From an uncultured Bacteroidota bacterium (GTDB lineage: Bacteria; Bacteroidota; Bacteroidia; Chitinophagales; Chitinophagaceae), in the NCBI GenBank assembly GCA_903905685.1, contig CAIVHI010000453.1, positions 1 through 14,588 of the forward strand: DNA of 14,588 bases. Reading direction: 5' to 3'. The notes beneath the pieces are model-generated. The model was not told where the DNA came from, searched no databases, and saw only the letters and a list, made by a program, of their open reading frames with translations. Each line of letters starts with the position of its first letter. Position 1 is the first letter of the stretch. The position numbers and the translations under genes were made by a program. Below, piece after piece: positions 1-6,268 of the stretch.

Positions 1-299
1 AAAAGACGCTGGCAAAGCGCTCCATGTGTCTCCACCTACCCAAAAATGACCCGTTTTTGATGTTTATGAATAAAGCAGGTTAAATACTGTTTTTGGTTAT
101 TAATCAATAGTTATTGGCCTTCAGAACTTCCAACGTGGAAAACTAACTTGCCCGCAAATCTAAATATGATTAGCGGGCAAGTTATCCAATAATTCGGAAA
201 ACGGCAAATTTTTGGTTCACGGTGCTGGTTTAAGCTCGTGTAACAGCCATAGCCGTAGTTTGTTGTTATGTCTCCTTCGGTTTCGGGCTCTTTTCGTGC
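1..299. other. Non-coding flank left of the AAA+ ATPase gene
   Basis: No open frame with coding character was found in either direction. The only clear structure is the hairpin at 144-184, listed separately. This stretch is the 3' flank of the minus-strand ATPase gene. In many bacteria a MoxR-type ATPase gene is followed by a VWA-domain gene. None begins here, so any partner would have to lie left of base 1. Confidence 0.6.
144..184. terminator. Strong imperfect hairpin downstream of the ATPase gene
   Basis: The arms TAACTTGCCCGC (144-155) and GCGGGCAAGTTA (173-184) are perfect 12-base complements. After a single A/A mismatch the pairing continues as AATC/GATT (157-160 with 168-171), leaving a 7-base loop. 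The result is a 17-position stem with one mismatch. It lies about 115 bases past the stop of the minus-strand ATPase gene, so it could end that transcript or one arriving from the left. There is no T-tract on either side, so calling it a terminator is inference. A protein-binding palindrome is an alternative. Confidence 0.45.
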
Positions 300-1820
300 C
301 TAACTGAAACCATCAGCATCATCGTCCCCCGTCATATTGAAATCCAACATTCCACCCAGCATATCGTTGAAAGAAAAACCGCCGGCTTCCACCTGTTTCT
401 TGCCGATGAGCGAGAACTCGGCCAATCCATGGAGCAAAAACTCCATAAAAAGCGACAGTTCCGGTTCTGTGGCCGTGGGTAGGAATTGTTTGACGATTCC
501 GTAGAGTCCATCTACTTTATACAGTTCGGCATGATAGTCTTGCTCGGAGTATTCCTGCAATATGGCTACCCGGTTGCCTTTGTCGAACCATGAAACCACT
601 GCTTGGAATGGGTTGGGTGCCGGTTTGCCAGTTTTGGGGTGCTTGGCTTTTTTGGATGCCTGCGGGTCGGGGAAGTAATGCACGAAAAGCGACCTGATGG
701 ATTGGCTCAACAGTTTTTGGGCCACATTCATCGAGCCTTCCTGCTCGCCTTCATACACCAATTCTATTTTTCCGGTTATTGATGGCACAATGCCTATGAA
801 GTCGCAAATGCGTACCGATGTGCGTTTCCCATCTCCGGCCAGCACCCTGCGCTCGGCCGAGCTCACCAAGTTTTCGTAGGCGGAAATGGTGAGGCGGGCG
901 GAGACACCGCTTTTTTGGTCTACAAACTCGCTCTTGCGGGCTTCGGCGGCAATCTGCTCCACCAGCAGTTGGCAAAGCTCGGGCACAAACACGTTTTCAT
1001 TTTGCTCCGGCAAAATGTCGGCCTCCTGTTGGGTAATGGCGCGGGATATTGCTGTGCTCTTGGGGTAGTGGGTGATGATTTGGCTTTCTATGCGGTCCTT
1101 GAGCGGAGTCACAATGCTGCCACGGTTGGTATAGTCTTCGGGATTGGCGGTAAAAATGAAGAGCATATCCAACGGCAACCGCAATTTGAAACCCCGAATC
1201 TGGATGTCGCCTTCCTGCAATATATTGAAGAGGGAGACCTGTATGCGGGCTTGGAGGTCGGGCAGCTCGTTGATGACGAATATGCCTCGGTTGGAGCGTG
1301 GGATGATGCCGTAGTGCAATGCCTGTTCGTCGGCAAAGCTGACGCGCAGGTTGGCGGCCTTGATGGGGTCTATGTCGCCAATCAAATCGGCAACCGATAC
1401 GTCGGGGGTGGCCAGTTTTTCGCCGTAGCGTTCGTTGCGGTGCATCCAGGCTATGGGGGTATCGTTGCCTTTTTCGGCTATCAGGGCTTTGGCATAAGCC
1501 GATATGGGGTTCAACGGATTGTCGTTGATTTCGCTGCCCGCCACTACGGGGCACCATTCGTCCAGCAGGTTCACCATTTCGCGGGCCATCCGGGTTTTTG
1601 CTTGTCCACGCAGACCGAGGAACAACATGTTGTGGCGCGACAATACGGCGCGTTCCACATCGGGGATGACGGTGTTTTCGTACCCGATTACGGAATGGAA
1701 CGGGCTGCGTTTTTCGGTGATGCAGCGAATCAGGTTGTCGCGCAATTCCTGCTTTACGGTTTTGGCGCGGTAGCCTGCGCGCAATAAGTCTCCAAGCGTC
1801 TTCAACTCTTCATGAGCCAT
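300..1820 (-). CDS. MoxR/ChlI-like AAA+ ATPase (magnesium chelatase subunit I-like)
   Basis: This is a cytoplasmic AAA+ ATPase of the MoxR / magnesium-chelatase-I-like group. Such proteins usually act as chaperone-like remodelers that work with a VWA-domain partner. The 506-residue protein has a Walker A motif GLRGQAKT at about residues 69-76. The Walker B segment GIFVINELPDL has N184-E185 in place of the usual Asp-Glu. A sensor-1-like TANPEDYTNRG segment follows. The N-terminal third contains IGYENTVIPDVERA, typical of the ChlI fold. The ATG at 1820 is chosen over an in-frame TTG at 1829 because the TTG adds only three residues. The acidic end (DDDADGF) is probably disordered. No VWA gene is adjacent in the window. 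Database names such as 'magnesium chelatase' or 'sigma-54 interacting regulator' are often given to this family, but nothing here indicates chlorophyll synthesis or sigma-54 activation. Confidence 0.93.
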   Translation of the reverse strand: MAHEELKTLGDLLRAGYRAKTVKQELRDNLIRCITEKRSPFHSVIGYENTVIPDVERAVLSRHNMLFLGLRGQAKTRMAREMVNLLDEWCPVVAGSEINDNPLNPISAYAKALIAEKGNDTPIAWMHRNERYGEKLATPDVSVADLIGDIDPIKAANLRVSFADEQALHYGIIPRSNRGIFVINELPDLQARIQVSLFNILQEGDIQIRGFKLRLPLDMLFIFTANPEDYTNRGSIVTPLKDRIESQIITHYPKSTAISRAITQQEADILPEQNENVFVPELCQLLVEQIAAEARKSEFVDQKSGVSARLTISAYENLVSSAERRVLAGDGKRTSVRICDFIGIVPSITGKIELVYEGEQEGSMNVAQKLLSQSIRSLFVHYFPDPQASKKAKHPKTGKPAPNPFQAVVSWFDKGNRVAILQEYSEQDYHAELYKVDGLYGIVKQFLPTATEPELSLFMEFLLHGLAEFSLIGKKQVEAGGFSFNDMLGGMLDFNMTGDDDADGFS

Positions 1821-1830
1821 GATTATCAAT

Positions 1831-1860
1831 GCAATTTAGGTTGCCTAAAGGTACATCAAA
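1831..1860 (-). promoter_or_regulatory. Candidate Bacteroidota-type promoter for the ATPase gene
   Basis: On the minus strand TTTG (1857-1860) is followed after 18 bases by TAAATTGC (1831-1838). This resembles the TTG / TAnnTTTG arrangement of Bacteroidota, but the second box has two mismatches. It would give a very short leader before the ATG at 1820. Found by eye only. Confidence 0.25.
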
Positions 1861-2087
1861 CGGAATTTGCAGCCATTAAGGTTTCATTTATCGGGTTATA
1901 TGGCGACTGGGGAGATGGTGCACTGCCGGTGTCCATAAATGCCATACCACAGATTTCCTGCGGGTACTCGCCTGTGGTTGTCGAAACGGTATTAAGACAA
2001 CGTGGTGCTGTTGTCGCGTAACCATCAATAATTATATCGGACCCGGATGTAGGCGATGGTCTGGGCGACATATTGTGCAAAATGAAA

Positions 2088-2112
2088 TTGGCGTAGGTTA
2101 TGCCTACGCCAA
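2088..2112 (-). terminator. Probable terminator of the LytM-like gene
   Basis: A perfect 10-base stem TTGGCGTAGG (2088-2097) / CCTACGCCAA (2103-2112) closes a 5-base loop. Read on the minus strand it lies about 65 bases past the stop of the 2177-2653 gene. It is followed by a T-rich stretch (AATTTCATTTTG). Stem strength and position fit an intrinsic terminator, although the T-tract is interrupted. Confidence 0.6.
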
Positions 2113-2176
2113 AAGAGGTAATTTAATGGATGAGCTGGGGCGCAACGTCAGGTAAACGGGCTTTTTGAAAATGGAA

Positions 2177-2653
2177 TCAATTGTTCATCCTGTCTATAAA
2201 CGCCATTACTTCCTTGTTGGGCATGGTGTATGCCTTGGAAATAACTTTTACCAAAATCGCGCATTCGGTTTTTCCGGTTTTTTTGTTTCGTGTTCCGGTA
2301 CCTATTAGGTCGCCTTTCTTGAATTGGTCTCCAGCCTTCAAGGCTATTTTCGTCAGCATAATGTAGGCTAATTGGGTATCGGACTCCCTGTAAGTTACGC
2401 CGAGGGCTTCATATTTTCCGACGCTTGCAAGTCCGACGACTTTTCCATCTGCCAATGCATAGACTTCTTCATTGTCGGACGCGACAACAAACGATGCTGG
2501 TGGATGGTGGGGCTTTGCTGTTCCCGTATCGAATGCATATGTTATCCTTGCCGATTTCATCGGTAAATCCTGACAATTTCCGTGCCCTATTTTTTTGCCG
2601 TAAATGCTTGGTAAAAAAAACAAAAGAATGGTAATCAATAAAAAGATCCTCAT
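2177..2653 (-). CDS. Exported LytM/M23-like domain protein lacking catalytic residues
   Basis: The protein has 158 residues. A hydrophobic N-terminus (residues 3-18, then Gly19-Lys20) looks like a signal peptide, so the product should be exported. Residues 64-119 read like the core of a LytM/peptidase M23 domain: VYALADGKVV, then a strand pair, then IALKAGDQFKKGDLIGTGT. This is the family's usual 'V-A-x-x-G-x-V ... G-D-x-V-K-K-G-x-x-I-G' pattern. The zinc ligands are absent. The HxGxD position reads PPASF, the tyrosine-histidine motif reads AYIML (Met99), and the final HxH position reads AILVK. It therefore probably binds peptidoglycan or a partner rather than cutting it. The remaining cysteines are C27 and C131. 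It shares strand with the upstream 2714-3100 gene, with a gap of 60 bases. The family assignment rests on pattern matching by eye. Confidence 0.75.
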   Translation of the reverse strand: MRIFLLITILLFFLPSIYGKKIGHGNCQDLPMKSARITYAFDTGTAKPHHPPASFVVASDNEEVYALADGKVVGLASVGKYEALGVTYRESDTQLAYIMLTKIALKAGDQFKKGDLIGTGTRNKKTGKTECAILVKVISKAYTMPNKEVMAFIDRMNN

Positions 2654-2713
2654 AATTTTATATAATTAAATAGTATACTTCTCTGGTTGGTCTGAATTGA
2701 GGCGTAGAGGTTA

Positions 2714-3100
2714 TTACGCTGGAGGAAATACTCCAAACTGACTTCCAAATAAGCTATCCAATGCTCCTGAATCGCAATCATCGTTACCGCAATCATAGAT
2801 TACCCAAGCTACGTCAGCAAAAATCCTCAAAAGGGAAAAAACCGGATTATGTGTGCTGCCTGGATTGACATTTTGGAGGGCTGCCGAATATCTTGCCGTC
2901 GAATAGGCACCCAAGATTGTCCATTTTTCAAGTGCGTTGAAATTGGAGTTAGCAATAGCCCTGCTCTCTTCGGCAATTAGCTCATTTCGATAGGAGTCGT
3001 ATGATATGCTCTTTTTAGCTACTTCGCCGATATACTTCAAGCTGTTTTTTGCTGTTAAAATTGAGTAATCATTACACCCGCAATTGTTAGCTGTAGGCAT
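2714..3100 (-). CDS. Hypothetical protein with two cysteine pairs
   Basis: I do not recognise this gene. From the ATG at 3100 it encodes 128 residues. An in-frame TTG at 3124 would add eight, but a promoter-like TAAATTTG box covers that TTG, which favours the ATG. No signal peptide is visible. The four cysteines form two pairs, C7 and C9 near the N-terminus (NNCGCND) and C104 and C109 near the C-terminus (YDCGNDDCD), with none in between. The middle is predicted by eye to be helical and charged (residues about 15-70). A hydrophobic stretch VFSLLRIFADVAWVIY precedes the second pair. Two stop codons in a row (TAATAA) end it. The paired cysteines suggest a metal site or disulfides, but no function can be assigned. 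Confidence 0.6.
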   Translation of the reverse strand: MPTANNCGCNDYSILTAKNSLKYIGEVAKKSISYDSYRNELIAEESRAIANSNFNALEKWTILGAYSTARYSAALQNVNPGSTHNPVFSLLRIFADVAWVIYDCGNDDCDSGALDSLFGSQFGVFPPA

Positions 3101-3121
3101 AGATGTTTTAGTTTTAGGAAC

Positions 3122-3129
3122 CAAATTTA
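3122..3129 (-). promoter_or_regulatory. Candidate -7 box for the orphan cysteine-pair gene
   Basis: The minus strand reads TAAATTTG, an exact match to the Bacteroidota TAnnTTTG -7 element. Transcription would begin about 15 bases before the ATG at 3100. No good TTG box is visible at the expected upstream distance, so support is partial. Confidence 0.35.
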
Positions 3130-3260
3130 AAGAAACACTACAGTGAAAGTACCGCCATTTTATGATTTAACTTTTCTTTAAGAAATTTTATACGGTTCGT
3201 GGTCAGCATAAATGAAGAAATTCGGTTTGTTATTAAACTGAATTGTAATTTGGCGTTAGT

Positions 3261-3290
3261 TCACTATAAATCATATACATAGTGATTTAT
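3261..3290. repeat. Nested, mutually exclusive inverted repeats
   Basis: TCACTA (3261-3266) pairs with TAGTGA (3280-3285). ATAAATCA (3266-3273) pairs with TGATTTAT (3283-3290). The two pairings share bases, so only one can form at a time. The AT-rich palindromes sit between divergent genes, where an operator could be expected. The function is unknown. Confidence 0.4.
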
Positions 3291-3557
3291 GAATTCGTAT
3301 TGAATTGGCGTTGAGTGCTTTCCGTCACGGGCTTTGTTGACGTAGGGAACTGTCGAAAACACTTTTACATGTTATCGGCCCTGGAACGCCATTTTCCCGT
3401 ACTTCTGAAGGTGCAAACGGGTTAGGCGAGGTGCCATACGAAAGGTGTTGCATGGACGATTACGAAAAAAGGGTTGTCAGCAAAATGCGTGGAGAGTCCC
3501 GCCGGGGTATTGGAGGCGTAGTGGCAACCGCCTTGTTTTACCCCCATCCTAATCTTT

Positions 3558-3589
3558 TTTGGTAATGCCCGGTCTCATCATGAAATTTG
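3558..3589 (+). promoter_or_regulatory. Candidate promoter of the Omp85-like gene
   Basis: TTTG (3558-3561) is followed after 20 bases by GAAATTTG (3582-3589). The second box differs from the Bacteroidota TAnnTTTG consensus only at its first base. The spacing fits, and the ATG at 3609 lies about 20 bases further on. Confidence 0.4.
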
Positions 3590-3608
3590 CAAAGGGGCTA
3601 CGTGGAAA

Positions 3609-5495
3609 ATGCCGTTACATAGATTGTCGCACTTTCGGTATTTATTGAACTCATTGTCGGCCGTCGTCGTTATGACTCTCGGTCAATACCCCTATTGCTC
3701 TACGGCACAGAAGGCAAGAACCCGCACCGACACCATCAACTTCCGGAACCTGAACATTTCCCAAAACAAGTTCATCAACAACGTTTTCAGGCAGGCGGTA
3801 GGCTCAGTGGAGCGCACTCCCGCAGTGCCGCACACCATAGAGTACCTCAACCGCAAGAGTGAGGCGCCGTTCCTACCCTATCAGGGTAAAATCATCAGGC
3901 ACATCAATATCGACCCGTTGAATTTCGACCGGTCAGTAAACGATTCGCTGAAGCACGACAACAGCCGGACGGCCAAGTTGGGTAAGGCCATGCACGCTGT
4001 CACGCGGAGGTTTGTGGTGAAGGACAACCTGTTCATCAAAGAAAACACCCCGCTCAATGCGTTCAAACTTGCAGATAACGAACGGTATCTGCGGGGATTG
4101 GAGTACATCCATGATGCCCGCATCATTGTGAACACCATTAAAGACAACCCGGACTCCGTAGATATCGAAATCCTGACCATCGACCTTTTCAGCATAGCCG
4201 GAGGCTTTGCTACCAGTGGACCCGACCACTTCAACAGCAATGCGTTCGAGAACAATTTGGGCGGCATGGGGCAGCGGTTGGAGGTAGACCAGCTATATGA
4301 CGTTCATCGAAATCCCGAACCCGGTTATGGTATTGCCTACCGGAAAAACAACATCCTGCATTCCTTTATCAATGGTACGGTGGGATACAGTACCATTCGG
4401 CAAAACGGCTTTACCGGCGAGGAAGAAACGTCGGCCTACCTCAACCTGACACGGCAGTTGGTATCGCCCTATTCCAGGTTTGCTGGGGCTTTGACCTTGA
4501 GCCACAATGAAGCCTACAATGTTTACAATGCGCCCGACCCCATGTTCTACAAATACAGTTACAACCTTTTCGACATTTGGGGCGGCTATAATTTGGGCAT
4601 CAAAAAACTCACTGCCAGCAACAACACGATACGCGACAGGCGGTTTCTCGCATTGCGTTATTATAATAGGGACTACAATGTTTTGCCCAACCAAGTGACG
4701 TCTTACAATCCGGTCTACAACAGTTCTTCCGCAGTGCTGGGCCAAATCACGTTTTTCAGGCAAGACTATTACCGTACACAATATATATACGGCTTCGGCA
4801 CCACGGAGGATTTACCGTACGGTTACAATGTAAGCTTCACAGGTGGCTGGCATCGGCAGCTCAACCTGCAACGCGCCTATGCAGGATTCAATGCCAACAA
4901 CTTTATAGCCACAGGGAAGGGTGATTTCTTGCAGCTTTATATGCGGGGTGGCGGCTTTTCGCATAACGGCACGTTGCAAGATGGGTCGTTTCTTGCCGGC
5001 GTGACCGCTTTTGGGAGGAAAATAAATTGGAATGGAGTGTTGATAAGGCAGTATTTGAACTTAAGTTATTCTTTTGTAGACTACCAAGTGACCACCGAGC
5101 CCTTGCGCATCAACAACTACTACGGGGTGCGCGGGTTTTTGTCCGATTCCGCCTTCGGAACCCGGCGCTTGTCCTTTCAGTGCGAAACCGAATTTTTTCT
5201 CAAATATTCGATTTACGGTTTCCGCTTTGCGCCATTTCCCTATTTTGACCTATCGCTGCTCACCCCCCCCGGCCAGCCGTATTATAAGTCGGCACTCTAT
5301 TCCAGCCTCGGCGGCGGCATACGGATGCGGAACGAAAACTTGGTGTTCCAAACCATAGAACTGCGGGCTTATTTTTTTCCGGTGGCACCCGGCAATATGA
5401 GGGGCTTCAAGTTGGTGCTGAGCACCAATGTGCAGTTCAGGTATAGCAGCAATTTTATTACCGCACCCGGCATCGTCCAAATGAACTCCCAGTAA
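3609..5495 (+). CDS. Omp85/BamA-superfamily outer-membrane beta-barrel protein
   Basis: This 628-residue protein probably inserts in the outer membrane and assembles or exports other proteins or lipids, as Omp85-family members do. It starts with a basic N-terminus and a hydrophobic stretch (LLNSLSAVVVMTLG, about residues 12-25), consistent with a signal peptide. Residues from about 90 to 190 look POTRA-like: IIRHINIDPLNF, then RRFVVKDNLFIKENTPLN, then NERYLRGLEYIHDARIIV. The rest is rich in alternating aromatic and polar strands, as in a barrel. The diagnostic VRGF motif is at residues 507-510 (NNYYGVRGF) and is followed by the expected G-T-R and strand pattern. The last strand appears to end around YSSNF. 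An 11-residue tail follows instead of the usual terminal aromatic residue. The substrate cannot be deduced. Compared with BamA, which has five POTRA domains, the periplasmic part is short. Confidence 0.85.
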   Translation: MPLHRLSHFRYLLNSLSAVVVMTLGQYPYCSTAQKARTRTDTINFRNLNISQNKFINNVFRQAVGSVERTPAVPHTIEYLNRKSEAPFLPYQGKIIRHINIDPLNFDRSVNDSLKHDNSRTAKLGKAMHAVTRRFVVKDNLFIKENTPLNAFKLADNERYLRGLEYIHDARIIVNTIKDNPDSVDIEILTIDLFSIAGGFATSGPDHFNSNAFENNLGGMGQRLEVDQLYDVHRNPEPGYGIAYRKNNILHSFINGTVGYSTIRQNGFTGEEETSAYLNLTRQLVSPYSRFAGALTLSHNEAYNVYNAPDPMFYKYSYNLFDIWGGYNLGIKKLTASNNTIRDRRFLALRYYNRDYNVLPNQVTSYNPVYNSSSAVLGQITFFRQDYYRTQYIYGFGTTEDLPYGYNVSFTGGWHRQLNLQRAYAGFNANNFIATGKGDFLQLYMRGGGFSHNGTLQDGSFLAGVTAFGRKINWNGVLIRQYLNLSYSFVDYQVTTEPLRINNYYGVRGFLSDSAFGTRRLSFQCETEFFLKYSIYGFRFAPFPYFDLSLLTPPGQPYYKSALYSSLGGGIRMRNENLVFQTIELRAYFFPVAPGNMRGFKLVLSTNVQFRYSSNFITAPGIVQMNSQ

Positions 5496-5571
5496 CGTCC
5501 TTGTGCCGGCAATTCAACTGGAAACAGATTTGTTGTTTACTTTTAGGGTTTGAAAAAAGGAAAATGTAGTT

Positions 5572-6207
5572 ATGTATGTAGAGCATGAACTATTTCTGAA
5601 ATTAGGTTTGGCCTTGGTCATAGGAAGTGCCATCGGTGCCGAGCGGGAATTGAGGAGTAAGTCGGCAGGGTTCCGAACGTTGATACTGATATGTTTGGGT
5701 GCAACGCTGTTCACCATATTCTCGCAAATACTGGGTGGTGAGCAAAATGCCGACCGTATCGCGTCCAATGTGGTGGTAGGGATAGGTTTTTTGGGCGCGG
5801 GTGTGATATTCAAGGGTGATGCCGGAGTGAGCGGCATCACGACTGCGGCATCCATATGGCTTACCGCTGCCTTGGGCATGGGGTTGGGATGCGGCTACTA
5901 TACGGCTTCCATTTTGGGAGCGGTTTTGGTTCTTGTCGTTTTGGTGATATTCGCAACACTGGAACAATATATAGACCGATACAAACAGGTGCGGAACTAT
6001 ACCATTGAATTCCTGTACAGGGAAGGCGACCAGCACCGTTATGAAAGGAAGTTAACCGAACACCATTTGAAAGTCATAACGCGGAAGCTTAGAAAAAACG
6101 GGAATACCATTCGCGGCACTTGGACCGCTATAGGCAATGAGCGAGACCACCTTCAATTCATTGAGTCGATCTTGAAGGATCATTCCATAGAAGTGTTCGA
6201 TTTTTAA
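5572..6207 (+). CDS. MgtC/SapB family inner-membrane protein
   Basis: This 211-residue protein has the layout of the MgtC/SapB family: about four to five membrane helices in residues 5-140 and a soluble C-terminal domain. Family motifs visible are IGSAIGAERELRSKSAGFRT near the N-terminus, GIGFLGAGVIFKGDAGVSGITTA in the middle and the following SIWLTAALGMGLG. The C-terminal part from about residue 140 is charged and resembles the ACT-like regulatory domain of longer members. Known MgtC proteins help survival in low magnesium and modulate the F-type ATPase or phosphate uptake. Many homologues have no tested function. The start at ATG 5572 is preceded by an A-rich AAAAAAGGAAAA stretch. The gap from the Omp85-like gene is 76 bases. 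No magnesium riboswitch-like leader is visible in that gap. Confidence 0.88.
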   Translation: MYVEHELFLKLGLALVIGSAIGAERELRSKSAGFRTLILICLGATLFTIFSQILGGEQNADRIASNVVVGIGFLGAGVIFKGDAGVSGITTAASIWLTAALGMGLGCGYYTASILGAVLVLVVLVIFATLEQYIDRYKQVRNYTIEFLYREGDQHRYERKLTEHHLKVITRKLRKNGNTIRGTWTAIGNERDHLQFIESILKDHSIEVFDF

Positions 6208-6211
6208 CTCA

Positions 6212-6243
6212 TTGGGCCTATCACAATATAGTTACGACATTTG
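6212..6243 (+). promoter_or_regulatory. Candidate promoter of the DUF255 gene
   Basis: TTG (6212-6214) is followed after 21 bases by GACATTTG (6236-6243). The second box matches TAnnTTTG except at its first base. It would start transcription about 20 bases before the ATG at 6269. Weak, by-eye evidence. Confidence 0.3.
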
Positions 6244-6268
6244 CGCATTCCCACGTTAAACACCCCAT

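Larger units (their letters stand above)
1821..2176. other. Intergenic region between the ATPase and LytM-like genes
   Basis: These 356 bases hold no convincing gene. Short frames exist on both strands (plus 1812-2021, minus 1856-2080), but they overlap each other and match nothing recognised. Two hairpins are visible. ACCACAG (1946-1952) pairs with CTGTGGT (1972-1978), with an inner GCG/CGC. A stronger one lies at 2088-2112. The candidate ATPase promoter lies at the left edge. Confidence 0.6.
3130..3608. other. Long intergenic region before the Omp85-like gene
   Basis: This is the divergent gap between the minus-strand orphan gene and the plus-strand Omp85-like gene. The left half is AT-rich and holds nested alternative hairpins (3261-3290). 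The right half (about 3300-3560) is markedly more GC-rich but carries no recognisable gene or known RNA. A doubtful 37-residue frame lies at 3452-3565, and a candidate promoter for the next gene at 3558-3589. The shift in composition without a gene is unexplained. Confidence 0.55.

Noticed and set aside
915..1787. 290-codon open frame on the plus strand
   Set aside because: It lies wholly inside the ATPase gene on the opposite strand. The ATPase frame carries clear family motifs, while this translation is low-complexity and resembles nothing.
1856..2080. 74-codon frame on the minus strand between the ATPase and LytM-like genes
   Set aside because: No signal peptide, domain or start context. 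A plus-strand frame overlaps it and both look equally random. Kept as intergenic.
2177..3100. The two small minus-strand genes as a toxin-antitoxin or immunity pair
   Set aside because: The gap is 60 bases, one product is exported with a LytM-like fold, and neither resembles a known toxin or antitoxin family. Adjacency alone is not enough.
3480..3530. Resemblance of GAGAGTCCCGCCGGGG to the RNase P RNA core
   Set aside because: The RNase P motif GAGGAAAGTCC is not present, and the matching partner elements of that RNA are absent.
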